From contig NZ_PEOG01000044.1 of NCBI RefSeq assembly GCF_002761755.1, positions 1-50,262 of the forward strand: a stretch of DNA of 50,262 nt. The letters are read 5' to 3'. The translations under genes were made by a program, and so were the position numbers. The DNA is from Roseateles chitinivorans. Lineage in GTDB: Bacteria > Pseudomonadota > Gammaproteobacteria > Burkholderiales > Burkholderiaceae_C. A model generated the notes under the pieces. That model was not told the DNA's origin. It was given only the letters and a program-made list of their open reading frames with translations, and ran no database searches. Below are positions 40,209 through 50,262 of this stretch, piece after piece; within the stretch, counting starts at the first letter, position 1, and each line of letters opens with the position of its first letter.

Positions 40209-41622
40209 ATGAGCTCGACCCCCTCCATGACCGACCGCTTCACCGCCTCCGACCGTCTGTCCGCCGCCGCGCTGCGGCAACTCGGCGCCTCCTTCAACTG
40301 GGGCGTCGCGACGAGCGCCTACCAGATCGAGGGCGCCGTCGACATCGACGGCCGCGGCCCGTCGATCTGGGACACCTTCGCGAACCAGCCCGGCCGCACC
40401 GTGAATGGCGAAAGCGGCGCCGTCGCCTGCGACCACTACCGCCGCTGGGCGGACGACGTGGCGATGATCGCGGGCCTGGGCGTCGACGCCTACCGCTTCT
40501 CGATCGCCTGGCCCCGGGTGCAGCCCTTGGGGCAGGGCGCCTTCAACGAACGGGGCCTGGCCTTCTACGACCGCCTGGTCGATGCGCTGCTCGAGCGCGG
40601 CATCGCGCCGCACGCGACGCTCTACCACTGGGACCTGCCGCAGCATCTGCAGGACCGCGGCGGCTGGGGCAACCGGGACACCGCCTTCCACTTCGCCGTC
40701 TATGCCGACGCCATCGCACGTCGGCTGGGCGACCGGCTCGCCTCGCTGGCGACCCACAACGAGCCCTGGTGCACCGCCGTGCTGGGCCATGAGATCGGCA
40801 AGTTCGCGCCCGGCGCGCAGGACCCCCGCCTGGCGGCGCAGGTCTCGCATCACCTGCTGCTGTCGCACGGCCTGGCCATGAGCGCGATGCGAGCCAGCGG
40901 AACGGCTTGCCCGCTGGGCATCGTGCTGAACCAGTCCAGCGTGACGCCGGCGACGGCGAGCGCGGCCGACCAGGCCGCGGCCGCCACCGAGTACGCGCGC
41001 TTCGTGCGCTGGTACATGGATCCGCTGTTCCACGGCCGTTATCCGCAGGACCCCGGCATCGCTCACTACCCCGAGGTCCAGGAGGGCGACATGGCCCTGA
41101 TCCAGGCGCCGCTGGACTTCCTCGGCATCAACTACTACGCCCGCATCTGGGCCAGCCGCGACGAGCCGCCGGTGCCGCCGCCGATGGCGCTGGGCAGCAC
41201 CGACATGGGCTGGGAGATCTACCCCGACGGCCTGCGCGAGCTGCTGGTCGGCCTGAAGGCCCAGTACCCGGACCTGCCGCCGATCTTCATCACCGAGAAC
41301 GGCATGGCCAATGCCGACACGCTGGACCAGGGCCGCGTGGCCGACCATGCGCGCATCGACTATGTGCGCCGCCATCTCGAGGCACTGGCGCAGGCCAAGG
41401 CCGCCGGCGTGGACATCCGCGGCTACTTCTACTGGAGCCTGATGGACAACTACGAGTGGGACTCGGGTTATGCCAAGCGCTTCGGCCTGGTCCATGTCGA
41501 CTACGCGACCCAGCAGCGCACGCTGAAGGACAGCGCCCACTGGTACAGCGACACGATCGCCGCGTCGCGCCGTCTCGCCACGCCGGCGGCGGCGGACGAC
41601 TCGGCCGCGCGGGAGCCGGTCC

Positions 41623-41630
<8 letters not shown>
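40209..41630 (+). CDS. GH1 beta-glucosidase
   Basis: A 473-residue GH1 enzyme without signal peptide, hence cytoplasmic. FNWGVATSAYQIEGAV is the N-terminal family signature. The acid/base is Glu185 in THNEPW and the nucleophile is Glu363 in FITENGM. The length is normal for the family. It would cleave imported beta-linked disaccharides to glucose. The ATG at 40227 is a second possible start; neither has a strong ribosome site. The end overlaps the ATPase start by 8 bases (ATGGCTGA). Its place within the ABC gene set supports hydrolysis of the transporter's own cargo. Confidence 0.95.
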
Positions 41631-42696
<1,066 letters not shown>

Positions 42697-42782
42697 CCGT
42701 CGGTCGATTCCGCAGTTCCACCAGCGCCAAGGCTCGCCGGCCCGCGCTGATCCGCCACCCCTGATCCCGCCTGAGGACAACA

Positions 42783-45500
42783 ATGACAAAGAGACAAGCC
42801 CCCCGCCAGCCCGCGTCGACCTCGACCGCGTCCCATCCCTTCGCCGTGCCGCTCGTGATGGCCGCCGCACTCGCCGTGTGCCACGGCCATGCGATGGCGC
42901 AAGCCACGCCTGACGCCCCTCGCGCGGACGAACAGCCCGCCACGAAGGAGAAGCAGGCCACCCCCGATTCCGGCCGGCTGGAGACCGTCACCGTCACCTC
43001 CAACCGCCGTCTGGAGACCGCGCAGAAGGTCTCCGGCGTGGTGCAGTCGGTCAGCGGCGACCAGCTGCGCAAGGACGGCATCACCGAGGTGCGCCAGCTC
43101 CAGGCCGCGGTGCCCGGGCTGAGCATCGCCAACCAGGAAGGCAACGTCGAGATCTTCATCCGCGGCGTCGGCTCGGCCAACAACACCGAACTCGGCGACC
43201 CGGGCGCCGCGCCTCACCTGAACGGCGTCTACATCCCGCGTCCGCGCGGGCTGGGGCTGATGTTCTACGACCTCGAGCGGGTCGAGGTGAACAAGGGCCC
43301 GCAGGGCACGCTGTACGGCCGCAACGCGCTGGCCGGCACGCTGAACATCATCACCGCCCAGCCGCGCCTGAACGAGTTCTCCGGCTACGCGCAGGGCGAG
43401 GTCTCCAACCGCAGCGGCCACGGCGCCGAAGCGGCGGTGAACGTGCCGATCGGCTCGCAGGCCGCGATCCGCATCGCCGGCTACCAGAGCACCAAGGACT
43501 ACGGCTTCACCAACGTCTCCACCGATCCGGTGGCCAGCCAGCTCAAGCCGGCCGGCCAGGAGAACAACCGGGCGCTGCGCCTGTCGGCACGCTGGGAACC
43601 GACCGAGGCGCTGCGCTTCAGCGTCGTGGCCGACACCGGCCGCGAGCGCGGCACCGGCTATCCCGGCGCCAACATCTTCAGCGCGGTGACCGCCAGCGGC
43701 CTGCGCGCGGAAGACCTGGATCTGCGCCGTGTCGTGTATCGCGGCGCGCAGGGCGACATGCGCAACGACCTGTGGGGCGTGCTGGGCAAGGTCGAGGCCG
43801 ACCTCGGGCCGGTCAGCGCCGAGTTCAACGCCAGCCGCCGCTCGGTGGACTTCTGGCAGCGCAACGGCCAGTCCGACGGCATCGACTGGCCGGGCCGCGA
43901 CCTGACGGCGGTGAACTACGACAACTACTCGACCCAGTACTGGCAGACGCTGTCCAAGAGCAACGTCTATGAACTGGTGCTGCGCTCCAACGATGGCCAG
44001 TCGCCGCTGCAGTGGACCACCGGCGTCTTCCATTTCAAGGAGAAGCAGGGCGTGGGCTACCTGTCGCTGGCCGACGCCGGCTGCTGCTACTGGGGCAGCG
44101 AGTTCACCATGCCGGATGTGCGCGGCAAGTCGACCGCCGCCTACATCGACGCGACCTTCAAGGTGGCGCCCGACTGGCGCGCGCTGGCCGGCTTCCGTCG
44201 GACCAAGGAGAGCAAGTCGCGCTATGGCGTCGGCGGCAACCTCGGCGTGGTGCTGGGCGGCGAGAACTACGACTGCTGCTACGCCACGCGCTGGGGCACC
44301 GACGGCTTCCAGCCGGCGCTGCTGTCGCGGCCCAACTTCGACATGAGCAAGGTCACGACCGATGCCCAGCGCGCCCAGTTCATCCTGCAGACCTTCCTGA
44401 CGCCGGGGCGCCGCGACCTGGTCGGCCAGCAGCTCGGGCCGGTGGCGGACGGCAGCAATCCGAACGGCGCCTGCATCGACCGGCCCGACGTCAACGGCAA
44501 TGGCCGGCTCTCCTGCCCGCGCACCAACCCCGCCACCACCAACGGCGGCTTCTCCTACCTCAGCGCCTGGGACCTGCCGACCCAGCAGTACGGCGCCAGC
44601 AGCGCGCAGTACAACGACTTCAGGATCGGCGTCGAGCACGACCTGGGGCGCGACGCGATGGTCTACGCCAAGTTCTCGACCGGGCACAAGGCCGGTGGCT
44701 TCAACGACACCTTCGCCACCTCGCCGATTCCCGAGGTCTACGGCCCGGAGAAGCTCAGCGTGCTGGAGGTCGGCTCGCGCAATGTGATCGAGCTGATGGG
44801 ACGCCGCTCGGTGGTCAATCTCTCGGCCTTCTATTACGACTACAAGAACCAGGTCTTCCAGGACCTGAGCTGCATCAAGGTCAACACCGAGGTCACGCCC
44901 AACACCTGCAACGGCTATTCGCTGGTGAACCGCAACATCGGCGCGTCGCGGCTGTACGGCCTGGAAGGGGAGCTGCGCATGCCGCTGCCCGCCGGCTTCT
45001 CGCTGGACCTGAATGCGGTGCTGCTGCAGACCAGGATCCGCAGCGCGGTGGTGGCCGACGCGCGCGCCATCGACTACGGCCAGGGCGGCAAGGCGCCGCA
45101 GCTCAGCCTGGCCGGCAACGAGCTGCCGCTGGCGTCCAAGGTCAATGTGTCGGCCCGGCTGCAGCAGGCCTTCACCCTCGGCCCGGGCAAGCTCGATTGG
45201 CAGGCGCTGCTGAGCTACCGCTCGTCCTACTACCTGACGCAGTACAACGAGCTGGACGTGGTGACGCTGGCCGGCGCCCGCACCAGCGCGCAGGCGGCCG
45301 GCTTCCCGGACCGCCAGAAGGGCTACGCGACGCTGAACCTGGGCCTCGGCTACACGCTGGACCGCTACCGCATCGAGGCCTTCGCGGCCAACGTGACCAA
45401 CGAGCAGGCGTCGACCAAGGCGCTGGTGGGCTCCAGCCTCAACGTGCGTTTCCTCAACGACGCGCGCAGCTACGGCCTGCGGGTCCGCGCGAACTTCTGA
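42783..45500 (+). CDS. TonB-dependent outer-membrane receptor for oligosaccharides
   Basis: A 905-residue receptor. A long signal region ends near residue 40 (HGHAMAQ). A TonB box (ETVTVTS, about residue 64) is followed by the plug domain (VVQSVSGDQLRKDGI, IFIRGVGSANN, VEVNKGPQGTLYGRNALAG). The 22-strand barrel follows, with the GHKAGGFND segment, and ends in the aromatic RANF typical of outer-membrane proteins. GAGGA lies just before the ATG. The loops hold vicinal Cys pairs at 434-435 and 498-499, each followed by Tyr. It follows the ABC/GH1 genes and precedes GH16, so it probably imports beta-glucan oligosaccharides. No SusD partner is present. Confidence 0.93.
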   Translation: MTKRQAPRQPASTSTASHPFAVPLVMAAALAVCHGHAMAQATPDAPRADEQPATKEKQATPDSGRLETVTVTSNRRLETAQKVSGVVQSVSGDQLRKDGITEVRQLQAAVPGLSIANQEGNVEIFIRGVGSANNTELGDPGAAPHLNGVYIPRPRGLGLMFYDLERVEVNKGPQGTLYGRNALAGTLNIITAQPRLNEFSGYAQGEVSNRSGHGAEAAVNVPIGSQAAIRIAGYQSTKDYGFTNVSTDPVASQLKPAGQENNRALRLSARWEPTEALRFSVVADTGRERGTGYPGANIFSAVTASGLRAEDLDLRRVVYRGAQGDMRNDLWGVLGKVEADLGPVSAEFNASRRSVDFWQRNGQSDGIDWPGRDLTAVNYDNYSTQYWQTLSKSNVYELVLRSNDGQSPLQWTTGVFHFKEKQGVGYLSLADAGCCYWGSEFTMPDVRGKSTAAYIDATFKVAPDWRALAGFRRTKESKSRYGVGGNLGVVLGGENYDCCYATRWGTDGFQPALLSRPNFDMSKVTTDAQRAQFILQTFLTPGRRDLVGQQLGPVADGSNPNGACIDRPDVNGNGRLSCPRTNPATTNGGFSYLSAWDLPTQQYGASSAQYNDFRIGVEHDLGRDAMVYAKFSTGHKAGGFNDTFATSPIPEVYGPEKLSVLEVGSRNVIELMGRRSVVNLSAFYYDYKNQVFQDLSCIKVNTEVTPNTCNGYSLVNRNIGASRLYGLEGELRMPLPAGFSLDLNAVLLQTRIRSAVVADARAIDYGQGGKAPQLSLAGNELPLASKVNVSARLQQAFTLGPGKLDWQALLSYRSSYYLTQYNELDVVTLAGARTSAQAAGFPDRQKGYATLNLGLGYTLDRYRIEAFAANVTNEQASTKALVGSSLNVRFLNDARSYGLRVRANF

Positions 45501-45516
45501 TCCTGAGTTCCCCGTC

Positions 45517-45542
45517 GGGCGCGCCCTCCCGGCGCGCCTTTC
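45517..45542 (+). terminator. Hairpin between the TonB receptor and GH16
   Basis: GGCGCGCC at 45518-45525 pairs with GGCGCGCC at 45531-45538 around a 5-base loop, followed by TTTCCCCCC. This looks like a weak intrinsic terminator that could lower GH16 expression relative to the receptor. GH16 would then rely on read-through or a promoter in the remaining 60 bp. Confidence 0.5.
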
Positions 45543-45604
45543 CCCCCGCGCGCCGGCGGCCCGCCGGTCGCGCGGTCCATGAGAGCAGCACCAAGGAGAC
45601 AACG

Positions 45605-46318
45605 ATGACATTGCAGATCAAGCGTGCGCTTCGAGCGGCCTGGCGGATCGCCTCGATCGGCGCGATCGCCGCCGGCACCGCGGGCGCCGCGCAGGCGGCC
45701 AGCTTCTTCGACGGCTTCGACGGCACCGGCGGTGCCGGACCGGCCTGGGAGACCGCCACCTGGCACAACGGCACGCCCTTCGGCTGCGGCTTCGCCTACA
45801 GCGAGGTGTGGAAGAACGCCGGCACCCTGGTGCTGAACGTCAATGCCGGCACGGGACGCTGCGGCGAGGTCCGGACCCTGCAGAGCTTCACCTACGGCAA
45901 GTTCACCACCCGCCTGAAGGCCAGCAACTTCGCCGGCGGCAACACCTCGTTCTTCCTCTACACCGGCACGGCGGGCACGCCGAGCCACTTCGAGATCGAC
46001 ATCGAGCTCATCAAGGGCGGCACGGTGCTGCACACGAATGTGTGGAAGGGCGGCGTGCAGAACTACAAGCAGTTCCCGATCGCGACCGGGTGGCAGACCC
46101 TGGGCTTCGAATGGCGCGAGAACTTCGTGCGCTGGTTCGCCGTCGATGCGCAAGGCGGCGAGACGACGATCCGTCACCAGATCGTCTCGGTCTCCACGCC
46201 GATGCGGCTGATGCTCAACCACTGGCGCGGCGACAACAGTCCCGATGCGATCGGCTTCCTCGGACAGTGGAACGGCGGCGGCGGACAGGCCCAGTACGAC
46301 TGGGTGAAGGTCGAGTAA
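45605..46318 (+). CDS. Secreted GH16 endo-beta-glucanase (lichenase-like)
   Basis: A 237-residue jelly-roll enzyme. A signal peptide ends near residue 36 (GAAQAASFFDGFDG). The GH16 catalytic motif is HFEIDIELIKG, with Glu130, Asp132 and Glu134 as nucleophile, helper and acid/base. The concave face holds FTYGKFTTRLKAS and LGFEWRENFVRWF, and the C-terminus YDWVKVE matches bacterial lichenases. Compactness and lack of extra modules fit beta-1,3-1,4- or beta-1,3-glucanases; a xyloglucan-active GH16 is possible given the neighbourhood. GGAGA precedes the ATG. It follows the TonB receptor, suggesting that it feeds it. Confidence 0.9.
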   Translation: MTLQIKRALRAAWRIASIGAIAAGTAGAAQAASFFDGFDGTGGAGPAWETATWHNGTPFGCGFAYSEVWKNAGTLVLNVNAGTGRCGEVRTLQSFTYGKFTTRLKASNFAGGNTSFFLYTGTAGTPSHFEIDIELIKGGTVLHTNVWKGGVQNYKQFPIATGWQTLGFEWRENFVRWFAVDAQGGETTIRHQIVSVSTPMRLMLNHWRGDNSPDAIGFLGQWNGGGGQAQYDWVKVE

Positions 46319-46329
46319 GGGCAGGGCGC

Positions 46330-49300
46330 TCAGGCCGGCGAAGGCCGGCCGTACGCCCGCGCCGCCGGGGCGGTGAACTCCACCTCCGTTCCGGCGCCCA
46401 CCGTGCTGCGCACGGTGAGCTGGCCGCCGACCAGCGCGGCACGCTCCCGCATGCCGCTCAATCCGAAGTGGCCTTCCTTCTCGCCGCGGCGCAGCACCTC
46501 GGGATCGATGCCCCGGCCGTCATCGCGCACCCGCACCCGCAACTGGCGGGTGTCGTAACGGATCTCGACCTCGATCCGCCTCGCCTCGGCATGCCGAAAG
46601 GCGTTGCGCAGCGCCTCGCCGGCGACGCTGAGCGCTTCGCCGTGGACGAGAGGATGCAGCGCCCGCGGCGTGCCCTGGACGTTCACCTGCGCTGGCATCG
46701 CCTGGCCGCTCTCCCGCGCGAGATCCCCGGCCAGCGCCCCGAGGGCGGCCGCGAGGTCGCCGGTCTCCGTGGCCGAAGTCCGCAGTCCCTGCACCGCGTC
46801 GCGTCCCTCGGTGATGGCCTCGGCCACCTGGTCGATGGCGCCGGTCAGGACCTGTTTCGATTCCCGCGGACGGTCCGGCAGCAGGTTGGACGCGGCCTGG
46901 AACTGCAGCAGCAAGCCGTTGAAGCGCTGCAACAGGGTGTCGTGCAGATCGCGGGCGATCCGGGTGCGTTCGGCGACCCGGCCCTCCAGGGTCGCCTCGA
47001 ACTGCCGGTGCAGTCGACGCAGGCGCATGCGCAGCTGCAACTGGATGCCGCTCCAGGCCAGGCCGATCAGCAGGACTGCGCCCGCCAGCCGGAACCAGGT
47101 CGTCTGATAGAAGGCCGGCTCGATGATGAACGCGAGCTGCGCGCCGTCCTCGTTCCAGACGCCGCTGTTGTTGGCCGCCTTCACCTGGAAGCGATAGTGG
47201 CCGGGCGGCAGGTTGGTGTAGGTGGCCTGGCGCTGGTCGACGACCTCCTGCCAGTCGGTGTCGTGGCCCTCGAGGCGGTAGCGGAAGCGGGTGCGCTTCG
47301 GGTCGGCCAGGCTCAGGGCGACGAACTCGATCGTCATGTCCCGGGTCCGCGGCGGCAGCCGGAGTTCCGGCGTGAGCGCATAGGACCGGTGGTCGGCGAC
47401 GATCCGCTCGATGTGGACCGGCGGTGGCACCGTGTTGGACGGCATCCGCGCAGGGTCGATCCATTGCAGCTCCGCGCCGGCGATGAACCAGAGCTTGCCA
47501 TCGGGCCGCTTGGCCACCGGAGGATTGAAGTTGGCCGCCGGCGTCACCTGCAGCGGTCCGCCATCCGCGACGCTCCACACCGTCGGCGTCACCCGGTGGT
47601 TCGCGTCGGCGACCCAGGCCGCCAGGTCCTCCCGCGTGACCCGCATCAGGCCGCAGGCGGTGTACATCCAGAGCGCGCCGGCGTCGTCCAGCGTCGACCA
47701 GTGGATCGTCGGGCAGGGCAGGCCGTTGCCCACGCCCAGCGCGGTGACGCGGCCCTCCTTGATCCGGTTGAGGCCGGCCGACCCGGTCGCCGCCCACAGC
47801 GCCCCGTCGGCATCCAGGCGCAGGCCGGTGACCGGGCCATGACCCGGCTTGTGCGCGAAGTTGTAGGTCGCCTCGATCTTGCCGTCCTTCACATAGGACA
47901 CGCCGCTGCCGTCCCAGAACGACAGCCACAGGCCGCCGCGATCGGCGATGACGACATGCGCCGGTTGCTGGCGTCCCAGCGCGGACCAGGGGAGGTTGTC
48001 GACGAACCGGTCGTTGTGCAGCCGGGCGAGGCCCTTGTTGCCGGACAGCCAGAGGTTGCCGACCGCATCGCCGGTGATGGCGTGGATCTCGCTGCTGGGA
48101 CCGCTGTCGACGCGGACGAAGCGGCCGCCCGCGAAGTAGGCCAGGCCCGCGGAGGTGCTCACCCACAGCCGCCCCTGCGCATCCTGGTACTGGGAATGCA
48201 CCTGCGCGGAAGGGAGTCCGTCGCGCTCCTTGAAGACCGACAGCCGGCCGTCCTGCCATCGCGCCAGGCCGTCGTTGGTGGCCACCCAGAGGCCGCCGTC
48301 GGTGGTCGCCAGCACGGACCGGGTGACGTCGTTGGGCAGGCCCTGGCGGGTCGACAGCGTGGTGATCGCGAGCTTGCGGAAACGGTCCACGCCGCGCTCG
48401 CTGCCGTACCAGATGTTGCCTTCGCGGTCCTCGAACAGGCTGCAGGCGATGTTGCCGGAGAGTCCCTCGGCTCGGGTGAAGGTGTCGGCCTGGCCGTCCT
48501 TCACATGGAAGAGGCCCAGGCCCTCGGTGCCGATCCACAGCCCGCCGTCGCGGTCGCGCAGCAGCTTGTTGGCCTTGATGTCGCGTTCGGCGACCCACTC
48601 GTCGGGCCGGGAGGCGCGTCGGAATCGGTGGGGGACGAGCTGGTCGCCGACGAGCTCCCGCAGGCCCTTGGACGCCACGCCGACCAGGACCTGCCCGTCG
48701 GCGGTCGTGGTCAGGTCGACCACGCGCTCGCCCGGCATCGGATAGCGGCGAGGGGCATCGGCCTTCCAGCGCCAGAGGCCGGTATCGGTGCCGACCCAGA
48801 GCTGCCCGGCGCGGTCCTCGGCGAAGCTCCAGACGAATTCGCCAAAGCCCCCCTCCGGCGCCGAGCAACGGACCTGCCCGGCGCGAACGGCGCAGAGCCG
48901 CCCGGGAGGCCCCAGCAGGCCGACCCAGACGGTGCCGTCCCGATCCTCATGCAGGGAGGTGACGAAGGCCTTGCCGACCTCCGGATGCCGCTCGACGAAT
49001 CGGCGTCCATCCCAGCTGGACAGACTGCTGAAGGTGCCGATCCAGAGCGTGCCGTCGCGCGACGCCAGCAGGCTGTAGGGGCCGCTGGGCAGCACCTGGC
49101 CGTCGGGCGGCTGCCACTGCGTGAACCGCTGGCCATCGAAGCGGAACAGGCCCACGGAGCCGGCGATCCACAGGTAGCCATCGGGCGTCTGCGCCATCGC
49201 GAAGACCAGGCCCAGCGCGGCGCCATCCAGGGCCGTCCAGGAGGTGTGCGCGTACTGGGCGATCTGCAGCGGCGGATCGGCCGCCAGGGCCGGTGACAGC

Positions 49301-49380
49301 GGGCCGGACAGGGCCGATGCCAGGAGCAGCCTCGACACGAGGCGTCCTCGACCTTGGCCTCGGCCGTTCTGTGGGCTCAC
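46330..49380 (-). CDS. Second propeller-type sensor histidine kinase, paralogue without adjacent response regulator
   Basis: A 1016-residue kinase with the same layout as the one at 18,954-22,082: signal peptide (LLLASALSGPLSPALAAD), propeller repeats, Y_Y_Y domain (YRLEGHDTDWQEV), one transmembrane helix, HisKA_3 with His813 (ARDLHDTLLQRF) and HATPase (GLSGMRERAALVGG). Long identical blocks in the Y_Y_Y and kinase parts mark a fairly recent duplication, while the propeller is more divergent. The GTG at 49380 has an excellent AAAGGAG site. It follows a sugar permease gene on the same strand and has no receiver gene beside it, so it may signal to the REC-hybrid protein at 17,143-18,957. It converges with GH16 across 11 bp. 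Confidence 0.9.
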   Translation of the reverse strand: MSPQNGRGQGRGRLVSRLLLASALSGPLSPALAADPPLQIAQYAHTSWTALDGAALGLVFAMAQTPDGYLWIAGSVGLFRFDGQRFTQWQPPDGQVLPSGPYSLLASRDGTLWIGTFSSLSSWDGRRFVERHPEVGKAFVTSLHEDRDGTVWVGLLGPPGRLCAVRAGQVRCSAPEGGFGEFVWSFAEDRAGQLWVGTDTGLWRWKADAPRRYPMPGERVVDLTTTADGQVLVGVASKGLRELVGDQLVPHRFRRASRPDEWVAERDIKANKLLRDRDGGLWIGTEGLGLFHVKDGQADTFTRAEGLSGNIACSLFEDREGNIWYGSERGVDRFRKLAITTLSTRQGLPNDVTRSVLATTDGGLWVATNDGLARWQDGRLSVFKERDGLPSAQVHSQYQDAQGRLWVSTSAGLAYFAGGRFVRVDSGPSSEIHAITGDAVGNLWLSGNKGLARLHNDRFVDNLPWSALGRQQPAHVVIADRGGLWLSFWDGSGVSYVKDGKIEATYNFAHKPGHGPVTGLRLDADGALWAATGSAGLNRIKEGRVTALGVGNGLPCPTIHWSTLDDAGALWMYTACGLMRVTREDLAAWVADANHRVTPTVWSVADGGPLQVTPAANFNPPVAKRPDGKLWFIAGAELQWIDPARMPSNTVPPPVHIERIVADHRSYALTPELRLPPRTRDMTIEFVALSLADPKRTRFRYRLEGHDTDWQEVVDQRQATYTNLPPGHYRFQVKAANNSGVWNEDGAQLAFIIEPAFYQTTWFRLAGAVLLIGLAWSGIQLQLRMRLRRLHRQFEATLEGRVAERTRIARDLHDTLLQRFNGLLLQFQAASNLLPDRPRESKQVLTGAIDQVAEAITEGRDAVQGLRTSATETGDLAAALGALAGDLARESGQAMPAQVNVQGTPRALHPLVHGEALSVAGEALRNAFRHAEARRIEVEIRYDTRQLRVRVRDDGRGIDPEVLRRGEKEGHFGLSGMRERAALVGGQLTVRSTVGAGTEVEFTAPAARAYGRPSPA

Positions 49381-49483
49381 GGGCGCTCCTTTGCCGCTGG
49401 CGACGCGCCGGCAGCGTAGCGCGAATGTCGGCGGCCCGCATCCCGGGAGTGGTGGGGCGTGGGCTCGGCCGCTTCCGGAGCCG

Positions 49484-50262
49484 CTACTTCCGCTTGTTGT
49501 AGACGTCGACGAACACGGCGGCGAGCAGCACCAGGCCCTTGATGACCTGCTGGTAGTCGATGCCGACGCCCAGGATGGACATGCCGTTGTTCATCACGCC
49601 CATCACGAAGGCGCCGATCACCGCGCCCATGATCTTGCCCACGCCGCCCGAGGCCGAGGCGCCGCCGACGAAGCAGGCCGCGATCACGTCGAGCTCGAAG
49701 CCCAGGCCCGCCTTGGGCGTGGCGGTGTTGAGCCGCGCGGCGAAGACCAGGCCGGCCAGCGCCGCCAGCGCGCCCATGTTCACGAAGGTCAGGAAGGCGA
49801 TGCGCTGCGTGCGCACGCCCGACAGTCGGGCCGCCTTCTCGTTGCCGCCGACCGCGTAGACGCGGCGGCCCAGCGTGGTGCGGCCGGCGATGAAGTCGTA
49901 GAGCAGCGTCAGCGCCACCATCACCACCATCACCGTGGGCAGGCCCTTGTACGAGGCCATCAGCCAGCTCATCGCCAGCACCGCGCCGGCGAGCAGCGCC
50001 TGCCGCAGCCAGAAGACCGGGCCCGGTTCCGTGTCCATGCCGTGCCGCAGCGCCGCCACGCGGTGGCGCCAGGCCACGACCACGGCCACCACCGTCAGCA
50101 GCAGGCCCAGGCCCAGCGTCGTCGCGCGCGGGTCCTCCTGGCCGAAGAGTTCGGGCAGGAAGCCGGCGCTCAGCGCCTGGAAGCTGTCGGGGAAGGGACC
50201 GAGCGATTGCCCTTGCAGCAGCGCCAGCGCCAGGCCCTTGAACACCAGCATGCCGGCCAGCG
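49484..50262 (-). CDS. Sugar ABC transporter permease, MmsB/GguB/XylH-like (5' end beyond the window)
   Basis: The last 259 codons of a CUT2-class permease, with the start outside the window. The visible part begins LAGMLVFKGLALALLQGQSL, a block I associate with multiple-monosaccharide permeases (MmsB/GguB) and XylH. The coupling region reads EKAARLSGVRTQRIAF and the C-terminus has GGASASGGVGKIMGAVIGAF and ends VYNKRK. Its binding protein and ATPase should lie to the right. It would import xylose, glucose, galactose or arabinose freed from hemicellulose. The exact sugar cannot be told from the permease. Confidence 0.9.
   Translation of the reverse strand, partial: LAGMLVFKGLALALLQGQSLGPFPDSFQALSAGFLPELFGQEDPRATTLGLGLLLTVVAVVVAWRHRVAALRHGMDTEPGPVFWLRQALLAGAVLAMSWLMASYKGLPTVMVVMVALTLLYDFIAGRTTLGRRVYAVGGNEKAARLSGVRTQRIAFLTFVNMGALAALAGLVFAARLNTATPKAGLGFELDVIAACFVGGASASGGVGKIMGAVIGAFVMGVMNNGMSILGVGIDYQQVIKGLVLLAAVFVDVYNKRK

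Noticed and set aside
46333..46350. GGCCGGC/GCCGGCC hairpin near the GH16-kinase convergence
   Set aside because: It lies within the last codons of the kinase gene and has no T-run in either direction, so I do not call it a terminator.

Overview
The window is about 50 kb of very GC-rich, densely coded DNA with third-position GC bias. Gene content fits a plant-polysaccharide-degrading betaproteobacterium. I infer the order Burkholderiales, perhaps a Roseateles/Mitsuaria-like genus, from the TonB receptor, the RbsC/MmsB-type sugar ABC systems and the propeller sensor kinases; no rRNA or marker gene is present to prove it. I see no tRNA, rRNA, IS element, phage gene or CRISPR array. No gap between genes exceeds about 245 bases.

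Region 1 (1-13,929) is an L-fucose catabolic locus of the non-phosphorylative type. Two transcription units run on the minus strand. The distal one (12,763 to 9,695) encodes 2-keto-3-deoxy-L-fuconate dehydrogenase, 2,4-diketo-3-deoxy-L-fuconate hydrolase and L-fuconate dehydratase. The second (9,551 to past position 1) encodes a GH2 beta-galactosidase, a three-gene sugar ABC importer, an aldo/keto reductase (L-fucose dehydrogenase), an L-fuconolactonase-type amidohydrolase, a zinc dehydrogenase resembling L-galactonate 5-dehydrogenase, and the start of a tagaturonate-reductase-like mannitol dehydrogenase family gene. The last two suggest an added L-galactose branch. A divergent esterase gene shares the promoter region. 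Six near-copies of a TGGT-N3-ACCA palindrome sit in front of these units, but no GntR/FadR regulator lies in the window.

Region 2 (14,167-22,082) is sensory: a periplasmic propeller fused to a GGDEF diguanylate cyclase, a propeller histidine kinase, and a response regulator fused to a complete hybrid histidine kinase.

Region 3 (22,195-36,765) looks like a xyloglucan side-chain and backbone locus on the minus strand: GH74 endoxyloglucanase, GH97 and GH27 alpha-galactosidases, GH31 alpha-xylosidase with a PA14 insertion, a CE20-type acetylesterase, an SLC13/ArsB-like permease, and two LacI-family regulators upstream.

Region 4 (37,002-46,318) is a plus-strand beta-glucan/beta-glucoside operon: CUT1 binding protein, two permeases, GH1 beta-glucosidase, MalK-type ATPase, TonB-dependent receptor and a secreted GH16 enzyme. 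It diverges from a LacI gene, with a LacI-type operator over its likely -35 box.

Region 5 (46,330-50,262) holds a second propeller histidine kinase, a close paralogue of the first but without its own response regulator, and the 3' part of an MmsB/XylH-like sugar permease.

Together the genes describe hemicellulose use: extracellular and periplasmic cleavage, import by ABC systems, cytoplasmic fucose (and perhaps L-galactose) oxidation, and sensing by three propeller receptors. No alpha-L-fucosidase is visible, so the step that would free fucose must be encoded elsewhere.
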